From assembly GCA_025056175.1 (NCBI GenBank), contig JANWWK010000090.1, positions 1 through 64,000 on the forward strand: a DNA stretch of 64,000 bases. The letters run 5' to 3'. The DNA is from Anaerolineales bacterium. GTDB lineage: Bacteria > Chloroflexota > Anaerolineae > Anaerolineales > Villigracilaceae. Positions 19,728 through 29,417 of this stretch are shown here, piece by piece; the stretch's first letter is position 1, and each line of letters starts with the position of its first letter. The notes beneath the pieces were generated by a model. It had not been told where the DNA came from. It saw only the letters and a list, made by a program, of their open reading frames with translations, and ran no database searches. The position numbers and the translations under genes were made by a program.

Positions 19728-21500
19728 TCAGCGATTGTTGTGCAGCGCCTGAATGAGTTCGCCGTTGCTGGTATCGCCGGAGAGTTCCCAGAAGAACACG
19801 CCGCGCAGCCCTTGCGCTTTCAGGTAGTTCATCTTATCGGCCAGGGTGGCGGGGGTATCGTAACTCCACCAGTTGTTGCCGCAGTAAGCATAGGCCGTGC
19901 CGCCAACCGTGCCGGTGGGTGGACAGGTGTTCTTCAGCACTTTGTAGTCTTCGATGCCGGGTTCATACGTCCCCTGTGCGGGGCCGGTGGCGCTGCCGCC
20001 CGGTGCGGACTGGGTCACACCCGTCCAGCCGCGCCCGTAGAAGCCAACGCCAAGCAGCAGTTTGGAGGCCGGCACACCCTTGCTCTTGTAGAGTTGAATG
20101 GCGTAATCGGAATAGAATTGCGCGATGGGAATGCCCGGGTAACTGTAGAGCGGCGAATGCGGAGCGGTGGTTTTATCCCATGCGCCGAAGAAATCGTAAG
20201 TCATCACGTTGTACCAGTCTACATACTGCGCTGCACCGCCATAGTTGGCCGCGTTGATGTTGGCATAGCCTGCCGGAACAGCCGCCGTGACCAGTTCAGA
20301 CCCAAAGCGGGCGCGCAAGGCAGCCATCAGGTTTTTGAAGGCCTCGAAGCCGCTGTTATCGCACGTCAGGCCGCACGCGTTGGGGTATTCCCAGTCAATG
20401 TCAATGCCGTCGAACAGTCCATCCCAGCGCGGGTCGTGAAGCAGGTTGTAGCACGATTCGGCAAACGCAGTGGGGTTGGCGGCAGCCTGCGCGAATCCGC
20501 CTGACCAGGTCCAACCGCCAAAGGAGTAGAAAATTTTGATGTGGGGGTACATCTGCTTGAGTTTGCGCAGCTGATTGAAGTTGCCGCGCAATGCGCCGTT
20601 GTCCCAGGTGTCAGCGACGCCATCTACACTGTCTGCGGCGCTATAAAAACGGTCGTAGGCGGCGTAGGGGTCACCAATCACACAACGTCCGTTCTGCACG
20701 TTGCCGAAGGCGTAATTGATAAAGGTCAGTTTGGCTGCGGAGCCGCTGGTGACGATGTTTTTGACGTGGTAGTTGCGTCCGTACACACCCCACTCGGCAA
20801 AATAACCGCCGATTTGCACCCCCGAAGAAGGCGCGGTGGTTGGGGTGGCTGTGCCGGGCAGCGAAGTGGGCGTGCGCGTGGCCGTTGCCGGAATGGAAGT
20901 GGGCGTAGATGGCGCGGTCGTGGCTGTACGTGTGGCGGTTGGGGGGATGGAAGTGGGGGTGGCCGTCGCTCCACCACCTCCGCAACTTCCTTGTGGAATC
21001 CAGGGTTGACCACTGCCGGCCGGGCCGCTGTTCTGGTCAGGACGCTGGCCTTGTGTCCAGTAAGCGGCCTGATAGTTGATACCGTTGTAACTGACCTGGG
21101 CGCCGCCGGTATAGGCTGTGCTGGCGTTCCATGCCGGCCAGCATGTTCCAGAGGGGGTATTCGTTGCTCCCGGCTGCGTGGGTGTGCGGGTGGGCGTGTT
21201 GGTGGCCGGGGCAGCGGTGCTGGTGCGGGTGGGAGTGGCGCTTGGGCCGCCTTGCGTTGGCGCGCCGAGCGGCTGCCACAGCGCCGGAACGTTGGGCGGC
21301 TCCCAGCCGGTCAGCGAGGTGTGCGCCTGCAAACACTTGTAGGTCGTTCCCCCGTAAGTCACCGTATCATTGACGGCGTAAAAGGTGTTGGGTGACCATG
21401 CGCCCCGGTCTGCCCGCAGGGGGGCCGCGCAGACCGAGCCAACGACCAGAAGACTGGTCAGAAGCAGGGCAAAGAAGGTAAAGCCGAACGAACGTTTCAT
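19728..21500 (-). CDS. Secreted GH18 chitinase with two CBM5/12-like modules and Thr/Pro-rich linkers
   Basis: Signal peptide; WSPNTFYAVNDTVTYGGTTYKCLQAHTSLTGWEPPNVPALWQ module and second W-rich module; GH18 catalytic motif FDGIDIDWEYP. Confidence 0.93.
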   Translation of the reverse strand: MKRSFGFTFFALLLTSLLVVGSVCAAPLRADRGAWSPNTFYAVNDTVTYGGTTYKCLQAHTSLTGWEPPNVPALWQPLGAPTQGGPSATPTRTSTAAPATNTPTRTPTQPGATNTPSGTCWPAWNASTAYTGGAQVSYNGINYQAAYWTQGQRPDQNSGPAGSGQPWIPQGSCGGGGATATPTSIPPTATRTATTAPSTPTSIPATATRTPTSLPGTATPTTAPSSGVQIGGYFAEWGVYGRNYHVKNIVTSGSAAKLTFINYAFGNVQNGRCVIGDPYAAYDRFYSAADSVDGVADTWDNGALRGNFNQLRKLKQMYPHIKIFYSFGGWTWSGGFAQAAANPTAFAESCYNLLHDPRWDGLFDGIDIDWEYPNACGLTCDNSGFEAFKNLMAALRARFGSELVTAAVPAGYANINAANYGGAAQYVDWYNVMTYDFFGAWDKTTAPHSPLYSYPGIPIAQFYSDYAIQLYKSKGVPASKLLLGVGFYGRGWTGVTQSAPGGSATGPAQGTYEPGIEDYKVLKNTCPPTGTVGGTAYAYCGNNWWSYDTPATLADKMNYLKAQGLRGVFFWELSGDTSNGELIQALHNNR

Positions 21501-21638
21501 CTGTCTTCTCCTTTCTCTTTGTTTATCCCCTCTCCGAACACGAGGGGGTGGACGACAAAAGGGGACGAGAACTCCTGCGGAGGCGATGTGTGCTGCGTTC
21601 GTTTCCCTCACACCTGGAGATGAGGGGAAGGGGCAGGA

Positions 21639-21798
21639 TAACTATCTACCCTCACCCTCTCCCGCCCCCTGCGGGGGCAAGCGGGAGAAGGAAACGCCCG
21701 CCAATTGGCGATTTTGCTGCCCCAAATGGCGAAAAACTGTGCAATTTCTCCCCTCTCCCGTAGGGAGAGGGCTGGAGGTGAGGGAGGCTAGATAGTTA
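21639..21798. repeat. MITE-like or intergenic inverted-repeat element
   Basis: Perfect 10-bp terminal inverted repeat TAACTATCTA (21639-21648) / TAGATAGTTA (21789-21798); internal hairpins GCCCCC-TGC-GGGGGC (21664-21678) and CCCTCTCCC-GTA-GGGAGAGGG (21751-21771). Confidence 0.5.
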
Positions 21799-21850
21799 CG
21801 AGGCAAGAATGCGTGTGGCAGTGGGCGAAGGACTGACCGCAGGGCGAAAA

Positions 21851-23437
21851 TCAGGCGGCAATCGCAATCGCTGGAAGCGACACCGGTAACCGACCGGCGG
21901 GCTGCAATTCTCCAAAAATGGCTTGCGCGAGCGCGTGCAGGGAGGGTTCCAGGATGCTGTAGGTGCAAACAACGGTCGCAGCGACAGGCAAACAGGCCGC
22001 GTCATACGGCAGGCGCAGGGGGGTGACGATGGATGGAAGGCCGGTTTCAAGCAGGGCGCGGACGAGTGCCAGTTGAGATTCTTCCTGAAAGGCGTTGAGC
22101 GTGCCAATGACGAGATAATCGCACTGCCGCGCCTGTTCGCGCAGGGCGGCGATGTCTTCGGCGGTGGGCGCGAAGGGGAAGAGAAATTCCTCGACGTTGG
22201 GGTGGTATTCGCGCAGGAAGCGTGCCAGCGAGGGCGTGACTGAGGCGGAAGTATCCGCCGGGGTCAGGTTGATGGGACGGGGCAGGAAAACGCCAATCCG
22301 TTGGCCGGGGCTGGGGCGCAGCGGCAACAGGCGGTCTGGGTCTCGGACGAGGGTGATGGCGCGTTTGGCGATTTCTTCGGCCACCTGGCGGTGTTCGGAT
22401 GAACCAACCGCTTCGAGCGGGGGCTGGTTCCAGCGCGCATTCAGCCAGGCGCGCAGAGAGAGAACGCGGTAGGCGGAGGCGCGCAATCCCGCGGCGCTCA
22501 TCTGCCGTTTTCGAGCCGCTTGCAAGAGCGCGGCATGAACGTTTTGCCAGCCCTCAGAGTTGGCGGTGAGCAGGAGTAAATCTACTCCTGCGCGAGCGGC
22601 GCGCACGGCTTCCACGCCCAGGCGGTCTTGCCGGATGGCGCGCATGTCCATCGCATCGGAGACGATGACGCCCTCGAAGCCCAGTTCGCGCCGCAGTAGC
22701 GTTTGCAGAATGTTTGGCGAAAGGGTGGCCGGAGGGGCGTTCTCACCATCCAGGGCAGGCAGGGCCAGGTGCGCCGACATGACCAGTTGCACCCCGGCGG
22801 CAATCGCCGCGCGGAAAGGCGGCAGTTCCACGGCGCGCAGACGCTCCAGGCTGTGCGGCAGGCTGGGCAGACCGTGATGTGAATCGCCGGTTGTATCGCC
22901 GTGGCCGGGGAAGTGCTTGGCGGTGGCTGCCACGCCCTGCGATTGGATGCCCGCGACCATTGCGGCGCCCAATTGCGCCACCAGCAGCGGGTCTTCCCCA
23001 AACGAGCGGACGCCGATGACCGGGTTGCGCGGGTTCACGTTCACGTCCACGCTGGGGGCGTAATTTACGTTGATGCCCATCGCTGCCAGTTCGCGCCCCA
23101 GCACCTGCCCGGCGCGGAAGGCCAGGTCTTCGGAACGTGCCGCGCCAAGCGCCATGTTGCCAGGCAGGGGGGTCACGCCCTCGCCAATGGCCATCAGTTG
23201 CCCGCCTTCCTGGTCGGCGGCAATCAGCAAGCGCGGCAAACCGAGCGCGCGGGCTTCCTCCTGCAGTTGGAAGGTGAGGGCGCGCACCTGTGCCGGGGTT
23301 TCGATGTTCAGATGCCGGAAGAGTGTCACCCCTGCCGGGCGGAACGCGCGCAAGGCGGCGCGAAACTCCTCCGAAGGCGCGTCTTTGCCCTCGAAGGCGA
23401 GCAGCAGGCGTTGCCCGATGGCTTCCTGAAGTTCCAT
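21851..23437 (-). CDS. GH3 beta-N-acetylhexosaminidase (NagZ-like)
   Basis: LLIAADQEGGQL, GVAATAKHFPGHGDTTGDSHHGLP, VIVSDAMDMRAI. Confidence 0.92.
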   Translation of the reverse strand: MELQEAIGQRLLLAFEGKDAPSEEFRAALRAFRPAGVTLFRHLNIETPAQVRALTFQLQEEARALGLPRLLIAADQEGGQLMAIGEGVTPLPGNMALGAARSEDLAFRAGQVLGRELAAMGINVNYAPSVDVNVNPRNPVIGVRSFGEDPLLVAQLGAAMVAGIQSQGVAATAKHFPGHGDTTGDSHHGLPSLPHSLERLRAVELPPFRAAIAAGVQLVMSAHLALPALDGENAPPATLSPNILQTLLRRELGFEGVIVSDAMDMRAIRQDRLGVEAVRAARAGVDLLLLTANSEGWQNVHAALLQAARKRQMSAAGLRASAYRVLSLRAWLNARWNQPPLEAVGSSEHRQVAEEIAKRAITLVRDPDRLLPLRPSPGQRIGVFLPRPINLTPADTSASVTPSLARFLREYHPNVEEFLFPFAPTAEDIAALREQARQCDYLVIGTLNAFQEESQLALVRALLETGLPSIVTPLRLPYDAACLPVAATVVCTYSILEPSLHALAQAIFGELQPAGRLPVSLPAIAIAA

Positions 23438-23440
23438 GCC

Positions 23441-24289
23441 CTACCCTTTCAGCCCGGAGATGACCACGCTATCCAGAATGTAACGCTGGGCGAAGAAGAA
23501 CAGCACAATCAGCGGCACGGTGGTCAAAACGGCGGCGGTCATGATGGTCGGCCAGGGCTGAACGGTCTGGTTGATGTTGTAGAGCGTGGCGGTGAAAATC
23601 GGCAGAGTGTACAAATCGACCGTTTGCAGGTACATGAGCGGGGTCAGCAGGTTGTTCCACTGCCCCACGAACAGGAAGGTGGCGATGGTGGCAAGCGGGG
23701 CTTTGCTGAGCGGCAGGATGACTTCCCACCAGATTTGGATGTGATTGGCCCCGTCTATGAAGGCGGCTTCATCGAGTTCTTTGGGGATTTGCGCCATTGC
23801 CTGCCGCAGCAGGAAAATCATGGCCGCGCCACCCGCAAAGTAGCCGGGAATGACGATGGGGTTGAACGTGCCGACCCAACCCAGCCGGTTAAAGAAGACG
23901 TATTGCGGCACGATGAGCGCCTGCGGCGGAATCATCATCGTGGAGAGCATCAGGAAGAAAACCAGGTTGCGCCCCGGCCAGTTGAGACGGCTGAAGGCGT
24001 AGGCCACGGCGGCAATCGAGATGAGCGTACCGGCCATCGCCAGGGTGACGACGAAGACCGAGTTGAAGTAAGCCCGCAGGAAGTTGACGTTTTGGAAGAT
24101 GCTGATGTACGCATCGAGCGTCGGCTGGCGCGGAATCCATACGATGCCGGGCGAGTTGGTCTCCTGGATGGTTTTGAAGGAGGAGGAAATCATCCAGAAG
24201 AGCGGGAAACTCATTGCAACGGTGGCGGCGGTCAGCAGCAGGTACAGCGTCACGCGCTGGAGGATGTGCAGGAGGTGTTTGACGCGCAT
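23441..24289 (-). CDS. Carbohydrate ABC transporter permease (MalG-like)
   Basis: Multiple TM; EAA loop PKELDEAAFIDGANHIQIWWEVILPLSKAPL. Confidence 0.93.
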   Translation of the reverse strand: MRVKHLLHILQRVTLYLLLTAATVAMSFPLFWMISSSFKTIQETNSPGIVWIPRQPTLDAYISIFQNVNFLRAYFNSVFVVTLAMAGTLISIAAVAYAFSRLNWPGRNLVFFLMLSTMMIPPQALIVPQYVFFNRLGWVGTFNPIVIPGYFAGGAAMIFLLRQAMAQIPKELDEAAFIDGANHIQIWWEVILPLSKAPLATIATFLFVGQWNNLLTPLMYLQTVDLYTLPIFTATLYNINQTVQPWPTIMTAAVLTTVPLIVLFFFAQRYILDSVVISGLKG

Positions 24290-24305
24290 ATCTCACCTGG
24301 TAAAT

Positions 24306-25457
24306 CTAGTAAATATCGTAGTGAACCCAACGGTTTTGCAGGGCAAACTGGACGAGGGTGACGCTGAGGATGATGACCAGGATGACCCACGAAATGGCCG
24401 CGCCGTAGCCAATCTCGAAGTGGCTGAAGCTCTTCTGCCACAGGTAATACACCATCGAAATAGCGGAGGAGAGCAGGGGCTGGTTGTCGCGGTAGAGGAC
24501 GAAAATCGGCTCGAAAATTTGCAGGGTGCTAATCATCCCCACCACCAGGTTGTAGAAGATGTAGGGGGTGAGCAGCGGCAGGGTGATTTTCCAGAACCGT
24601 TGCGCGGGTGAAGCGCCATCCACTTCGGCGGCTTCGTGCAGTTCTTTGGGGATGTTGTTCAGTCCGGCAATAAAGATGAGCATCATCGCGCCGCAGCCCC
24701 ACACCATGAGCAAGATGACCGACATCTTTGACCACAGCGGGCTTTGCACCCACAACGGCACGCGGTTCACTTCCGGGAAGCCGGCCTCGATGACTTTGTA
24801 CATCAAGTTGAATGAGCGGTTGTTCAGCCCCAAAAAGAAGGCCGCAGAGACTTCCTGAACGTAGATGATGCCGCGCAAGAGTTCGCTCACGCCCGGAATC
24901 TGGTAGGCGGCGCGCCATAACTGGTTGATGATGCCCGTGCCGGTATTGAGCATCAGCCGCCAGATGAGCAGGACGGCGGTGTTGAAACCGAGAATGACCG
25001 GCAGGTAAAAGGCCATGCGAAAGACCCGTTCGCCGCGCATTTTCTGGTTGAGCAGCACCGCCAGCAGGAGCGCCACGACCATTTGCAGGGGTAACCCCAG
25101 AACGGTCAGATACAGGGTGTTGAGCAGCGAGGCGCGAAAGCCGTCATCGGCCAGCAACAACTGGCGGTAGTTCTCCAGGCCGACCCACTGCGGCGGCGCG
25201 CTGGCAGTGACGCGGTAATCGGTGAAACTCCAGTAGAGTGAGAACCCCAGCGGCACCAGGACGAAAATCAGGAAGCCGGTAATCCAGGGCGCGGCAAAGA
25301 GATAACCGGCAAACGCGTTTTGCTGTTCGCGCGCCGTCTGGCGGAAGAGCCGGGCAAGCAACCAGGCGAGCGAAGCCAGCAGGATACTGCTGACCAGGAT
25401 GAAGACAACCGTCAGCAGGGCTGTGAGCAAAACATTCAAGTAGGGGTTTTGAGGCAT
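24306..25457 (-). CDS. Carbohydrate ABC transporter permease (MalF-like)
   Basis: EAA loop PKELHEAAEVDGASPAQRFWKITLPLLTPY; multiple TM. Confidence 0.92.
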   Translation of the reverse strand: MPQNPYLNVLLTALLTVVFILVSSILLASLAWLLARLFRQTAREQQNAFAGYLFAAPWITGFLIFVLVPLGFSLYWSFTDYRVTASAPPQWVGLENYRQLLLADDGFRASLLNTLYLTVLGLPLQMVVALLLAVLLNQKMRGERVFRMAFYLPVILGFNTAVLLIWRLMLNTGTGIINQLWRAAYQIPGVSELLRGIIYVQEVSAAFFLGLNNRSFNLMYKVIEAGFPEVNRVPLWVQSPLWSKMSVILLMVWGCGAMMLIFIAGLNNIPKELHEAAEVDGASPAQRFWKITLPLLTPYIFYNLVVGMISTLQIFEPIFVLYRDNQPLLSSAISMVYYLWQKSFSHFEIGYGAAISWVILVIILSVTLVQFALQNRWVHYDIY

Positions 25458-25486
25458 GAACTTTCTCCAGGCTGCGTAGCGACCTG

Positions 25487-25575
25487 CGGGCAGGGACAGG
25501 CGTAGCGTTACCTTCGGGCAGGGACAGGCTGAAGCCTGTTCTACAGTTGCAGTTGGGGTGACAGGCTGAAGCCTG
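25487..25575. repeat. Tandem-type intergenic repeats between permease and SBP genes
   Basis: CGGGCAGGGACAGGC at 25487-25501 and 25515-25529; GACAGGCTGAAGCCTG at 25523-25538 and 25560-25575. Confidence 0.7.
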
Positions 25576-25586
25576 AAGGACAGAAC

Positions 25587-25615
25587 GGCGGGAGGGATTT
25601 GCTTTCCCTCCCGCC
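25587..25615 (-). promoter_or_regulatory. Intercistronic stem-loop after the SBP gene (possible mRNA stabiliser/attenuator)
   Basis: Perfect 11-bp arms GGCGGGAGGGA (25587-25597) / TCCCTCCCGCC (25605-25615); no clear U-tract. Confidence 0.65.
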
Positions 25616-25630
25616 TGTGTTCCGTTCGTG

Positions 25631-27025
25631 CTATTTCTTCAAGGCCGCGCTGTATTCGGATTGGATTTTGGCATTCACCTGTTCAACCGTCAGTTCTTCG
25701 GTAATCAGTTTGCCAAGCGCATCTTGCATGATGGTAGAGAGTTTAGCGGCTTCTTTGATACCGGCAAAGCCGACGCCATACTTGGCAGCCAGTTCGGCCT
25801 CGCGCTTCAACTGCGGCGATTCGGTTACGAAGCCGTATTGCGCGTCATTGCGGGCCGGGATGAGACCCATCGTTTCATTCCACTTGTGGTTGGCTTCTTT
25901 GCTGAAGGCCAGTTTCAGCCATTCGGCGGCCAGTTCTTTGTTCGGGCTGTATTCCGGCACAGCCAGCCAGTCGTTGAAGGCCAGCACCACCGGGCGGCTG
26001 TTGGGGAAGTTGGCCGGGTCACCATAGAACGGCTCAATCGAGATGTCTTTCCAGATGGGGCGGTCGAAGGCAGGAGCAGCCCAGCCGGAGTGTGCCAGGC
26101 AGACCGCGCCGTTGTCTTTGCCGGTTGCGTCGTCACGGTCAATCACCGAACCCTGACCAGTGGGCAAAGAACCGACCGCATTGGCGGCGGGGCCGTAGGT
26201 CGCCACACGCATGTCATACAGGAATTTGGTGGTGGCGAGCGCTTCGGGCGAGTCGAAGTTCGGAGAACCATCGGCCTTGTAGAGTTGACCGCCAAGCGAG
26301 TAGAAGACGAGGAGCCACCACTGCCAGTCAGCCATGGAACCAGCATCTACCGGCACGAGTGCCTGTTGCTTGAGCGAATTGGTCGCGGGGTCAATCACGG
26401 TCAGTTTCTTGGCGAAATCCACCCATTCGGCAAAGTTCTTGGGCGTGCCGCTCGTCCAACCGGCAGCCTGCATCAGGTCGGTGCGGCAGAAGACGTAGCG
26501 CGGGGCGGTGAAGATGGGCAGACCGCGAATTTTGCCTTCGTATTTGGCGTTTTCCAAAGCCGGGCCAAAGTTCTTGATGTCAGGCCAGGCCGCTTCGCCC
26601 AGATACGGCTCCATATCGGCCAGGCTCTCACCGTAGAGAGTGTTCATTTCCGAACCAAGGTTGATGATGTCCGGTCCTTGCCCGGCGGCGAAGAAACCGC
26701 TAAAGGTGGTATCCCAGCCAGACCACGAGCCTTCGGTGATTTCCACTTTCACGCCGGGGAATTTGGCCTCGAAGGCGGGGTTGATTTCGCTCTTCAGCCA
26801 TTCGATGGTGGCGGGGGTGTAATCGAGCAGGTAGATTTTGAGAACTTTGCTCTCGCCAGCGGGTTGTTCGGGCGCTTTGGTGGGCGCAGGTTGTTCAGGC
26901 GCTTTGGTGGGCGCAGGTTGTTCGTTGGAAGCCGGCGCTGGAGTAGCCGCGCCGCCGCCACAGGCCGAAAGCACCAGGCTGGCCAGGACCAAAACCGAGA
27001 GCAGAGCAAACAGGGTCTTACGCAT
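25631..27025 (-). CDS. Extracellular sugar-binding lipoprotein of ABC transporter
   Basis: Lipobox LVLSACGGG, Pro/Ala linker with repeated PAPTKAPEQ, SBP family 1 features (GQGPDIINLGSE). Confidence 0.92.
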   Translation of the reverse strand: MRKTLFALLSVLVLASLVLSACGGGAATPAPASNEQPAPTKAPEQPAPTKAPEQPAGESKVLKIYLLDYTPATIEWLKSEINPAFEAKFPGVKVEITEGSWSGWDTTFSGFFAAGQGPDIINLGSEMNTLYGESLADMEPYLGEAAWPDIKNFGPALENAKYEGKIRGLPIFTAPRYVFCRTDLMQAAGWTSGTPKNFAEWVDFAKKLTVIDPATNSLKQQALVPVDAGSMADWQWWLLVFYSLGGQLYKADGSPNFDSPEALATTKFLYDMRVATYGPAANAVGSLPTGQGSVIDRDDATGKDNGAVCLAHSGWAAPAFDRPIWKDISIEPFYGDPANFPNSRPVVLAFNDWLAVPEYSPNKELAAEWLKLAFSKEANHKWNETMGLIPARNDAQYGFVTESPQLKREAELAAKYGVGFAGIKEAAKLSTIMQDALGKLITEELTVEQVNAKIQSEYSAALKK

Positions 27026-27138
27026 GGTTTCTTCTCCTTCTTCGTTCGAGAAAACAGAGATTGGGATGAAATGTGTGGTTCAAGCAAACGGATGTGGTAC
27101 GAAACAAATGGCTTGGGGGATGAATCACCTCCTTTTGC

Positions 27139-27990
27139 TCAGGCATTGACCCGCCGGATGCGGTTTTGCACGTCTTGGGCAAACCGTTCGATGAAGGCAG
27201 CAATGAACTCCGAAACTTCTAACTGCGGATTGGTCATCAGAACGGTCATGTCAATTCCGTAAGAGAGACCGGCGGCATCGTCCACCCCATGCGACTCGAA
27301 GTAGGTGGCATTGGCGCGGCGGCGTCCCATCGAGGCCAGGTCGTAGCGTTTACCGCCGGCAATTTGCGAATCGAAGACACCCAGCAGGGCATGTTGCAAA
27401 CTCTCATGCGCCGAAACATCCATCGCCACTTTGTCTTCGTCTTGCACCCAATCCAGGGCGCGCCACACTTCGCAGCCAATCAGCCGCGCCGGGCGCTCTT
27501 CGGGCGCGAGTTGCCGCAACGCGGCCACCACCCGCGAAGCCACCGCTACGTGTGTATCGTGCTTATCGGCAAAATTGTGGGTATAGACGACTTGCGGGCG
27601 CGTCAACCGTAAAATGTGGACTAAATCTTCCACCGGCGCGGTTTTAGAGCGGTCTTTGATAATTTTGCTGGGGTAATCGAGCAGGATTTGAGCGGCATAA
27701 TCGCCCACGAAGGCCGCCTTGCGCTGTTCCTTGAAACGCACCAGGCGCATTTCCTCGTCGGTGTAATGTTCGTACACGCCGTTGCGCGGCGAACCGCGGC
27801 CATCGGTCACCACCACGCCGGTAAACCACTTGTCGGGGTGTTGAAAACACTCCAGAATGGGCGCGGCGGCCATGATTTCGATGTCGTCCTGATGCGCCGC
27901 AATGCACAGATGCGTGGTGCGTGCCAGGGCTGGCTCAGCGGGCAGGCCATCGGGGATGTAGAGTTCGGCAGTGTCCAGGTGGAATTTCAT
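27139..27990 (-). CDS. PIG-L/LmbE family deacetylase
   Basis: AHQDDIEIMAAAPI zinc/catalytic motif and THNFADKHDTHVAV. Confidence 0.9.
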   Translation of the reverse strand: MKFHLDTAELYIPDGLPAEPALARTTHLCIAAHQDDIEIMAAAPILECFQHPDKWFTGVVVTDGRGSPRNGVYEHYTDEEMRLVRFKEQRKAAFVGDYAAQILLDYPSKIIKDRSKTAPVEDLVHILRLTRPQVVYTHNFADKHDTHVAVASRVVAALRQLAPEERPARLIGCEVWRALDWVQDEDKVAMDVSAHESLQHALLGVFDSQIAGGKRYDLASMGRRRANATYFESHGVDDAAGLSYGIDMTVLMTNPQLEVSEFIAAFIERFAQDVQNRIRRVNA

Positions 27991-28002
27991 GGGAATATGT
28001 TC

Positions 28003-29409
28003 CTATTGCAAAGATGGGCTTTTTTCCAGTGCTGGCAGGCTGGCCGCGGCCACGGCCTGCCCCACGCGCCGAATCTTCTCATCGGGCAGGTGCAGCGTGA
28101 TTTGGTTCAGCAATTCGGGGAACTCGGCCTGAAGGACGGCGCGCGCGCCTTCCAACAGGAGATTGCCGCCCCGTCCCGATGTGCAACGGCCCAAAATCAG
28201 CAGGTGGCGAATGTCATAGAACGCGGCAAAGTGCGCCAGGCTGTAACCCAGATACACGCCCATCGTCTGCCAGATTTTCTCGGCTCCGGCATGACCGGCT
28301 TCGAGATAGGACTGGGCCGCTTTGAGTTTTTCGGCGTCGGTCACGCCTTCGGGCAGCGTAATGCCTGCCTGTGGCGCAAGGCGGAAGACACATTGCTGGG
28401 AGAAATAGGTCGCCCCGCAGCCGAAGTCCTTCGACCATTCTTCTTCCGGCGCGCCGGGCTGGTAATCTACCGGGGCAAAGGCCAGTTCGTTCAACCAGCC
28501 GGTAATTTGTCCCTCGGGGTTTACATAGCCCGCCGCCAGGCTGGAGCCGAGCGCAATGCCCAGAATGCCGTTGTCTTCGATGGACATCGAACCGGCCAGG
28601 GCGGTCACATCGCCATCGTTGATGACTTCCAGCGGCGCGCCCATTTCCTGCTCCAGACGCAAGAACAGGGTGCGGATATGTTCGTACTGTTCTGGCGGCA
28701 CGGCGCGGAAGAGCGAAGCCACCATCGGGCGGTTGTTGACGTAAATTCCTGCCGAACTGCCGCCGATGGCATCTACGCGCGGCAGTTTGGAGGCTGCCGT
28801 CCGCAGGGCGGTCAGGATTTCGCGATAGTGGTAGGCCGGGTCGGCGTGTTTTTTGGGTTCCCAGATGACTTCTTCGCTATAGACCACTTCGCCATCTATC
28901 ACGGCGCTTACCTTGCGGTCAGAAGCGCCCAAATCGAAGCCGATGCGGCATCCATCCAGGTGGCGGCCCAGGTTTCTGCCAAATTCCAGCGCGGGCGGTA
29001 CTTCGGAAGGACGGCAGGGGATGATTTCAAAAGGACGTTGATAGACCTGCTCGCCCATGAAATGGGCATCGAATTCGCGCGTGCCGCCCATGCGATATTG
29101 CTCACGCAGGTATTCCCCAATGGCAGGCGCGCCGCCCACATAGACGCGGAACGCGCCCCGCTGCCAGAGCAGGAATTTGAGCGTGCGCTCGGCAAACGGC
29201 AGGCTGCGATGAAAGAGCGGATGCGATTCGGGCAGGATGCGCGTTTCGTAGCGCGAAATTTCGCCGTTGGCGCGTTCCAGCCCGAAAATGAGCGGCGCGC
29301 CGTCTGGTTCGGTCAGGGTGCGCATGGCGCGGCTGACCAGCGCCGGGGGCAGGAAGTCCGGGTCAAGCGGAGGCAGAATGCGGGGGCGGGGCGTTTCGAT
29401 GTGGTTCAT
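28003..29409 (-). CDS. ROK-family sugar kinase-like protein with long N-terminal extension
   Basis: IGFDLGASDRKVSAVIDGEVV nucleotide-binding motif, VINDGDVTALAGSMSIEDNGILGIALGSSLAAGYV; about 150 aa precede the ROK core. Confidence 0.8.
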   Translation of the reverse strand: MNHIETPRPRILPPLDPDFLPPALVSRAMRTLTEPDGAPLIFGLERANGEISRYETRILPESHPLFHRSLPFAERTLKFLLWQRGAFRVYVGGAPAIGEYLREQYRMGGTREFDAHFMGEQVYQRPFEIIPCRPSEVPPALEFGRNLGRHLDGCRIGFDLGASDRKVSAVIDGEVVYSEEVIWEPKKHADPAYHYREILTALRTAASKLPRVDAIGGSSAGIYVNNRPMVASLFRAVPPEQYEHIRTLFLRLEQEMGAPLEVINDGDVTALAGSMSIEDNGILGIALGSSLAAGYVNPEGQITGWLNELAFAPVDYQPGAPEEEWSKDFGCGATYFSQQCVFRLAPQAGITLPEGVTDAEKLKAAQSYLEAGHAGAEKIWQTMGVYLGYSLAHFAAFYDIRHLLILGRCTSGRGGNLLLEGARAVLQAEFPELLNQITLHLPDEKIRRVGQAVAAASLPALEKSPSLQ

Positions 29410-29417
29410 GGCTGGGG

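Noticed and set aside
20815-21245. Repetitive GGGCGTGCGGGTGG-like DNA resembling a repeat array
   Set aside because: Encodes Thr/Pro-rich linkers (PTRTPTQ, TSIPPTATRT) of the GH18 protein on the minus strand; not a CRISPR, no unique spacers.
22901-24361. 486-aa + strand ORF antisense to NagZ and permease
   Set aside because: Crosses gene boundaries of supported minus-strand genes; no signal or domain.
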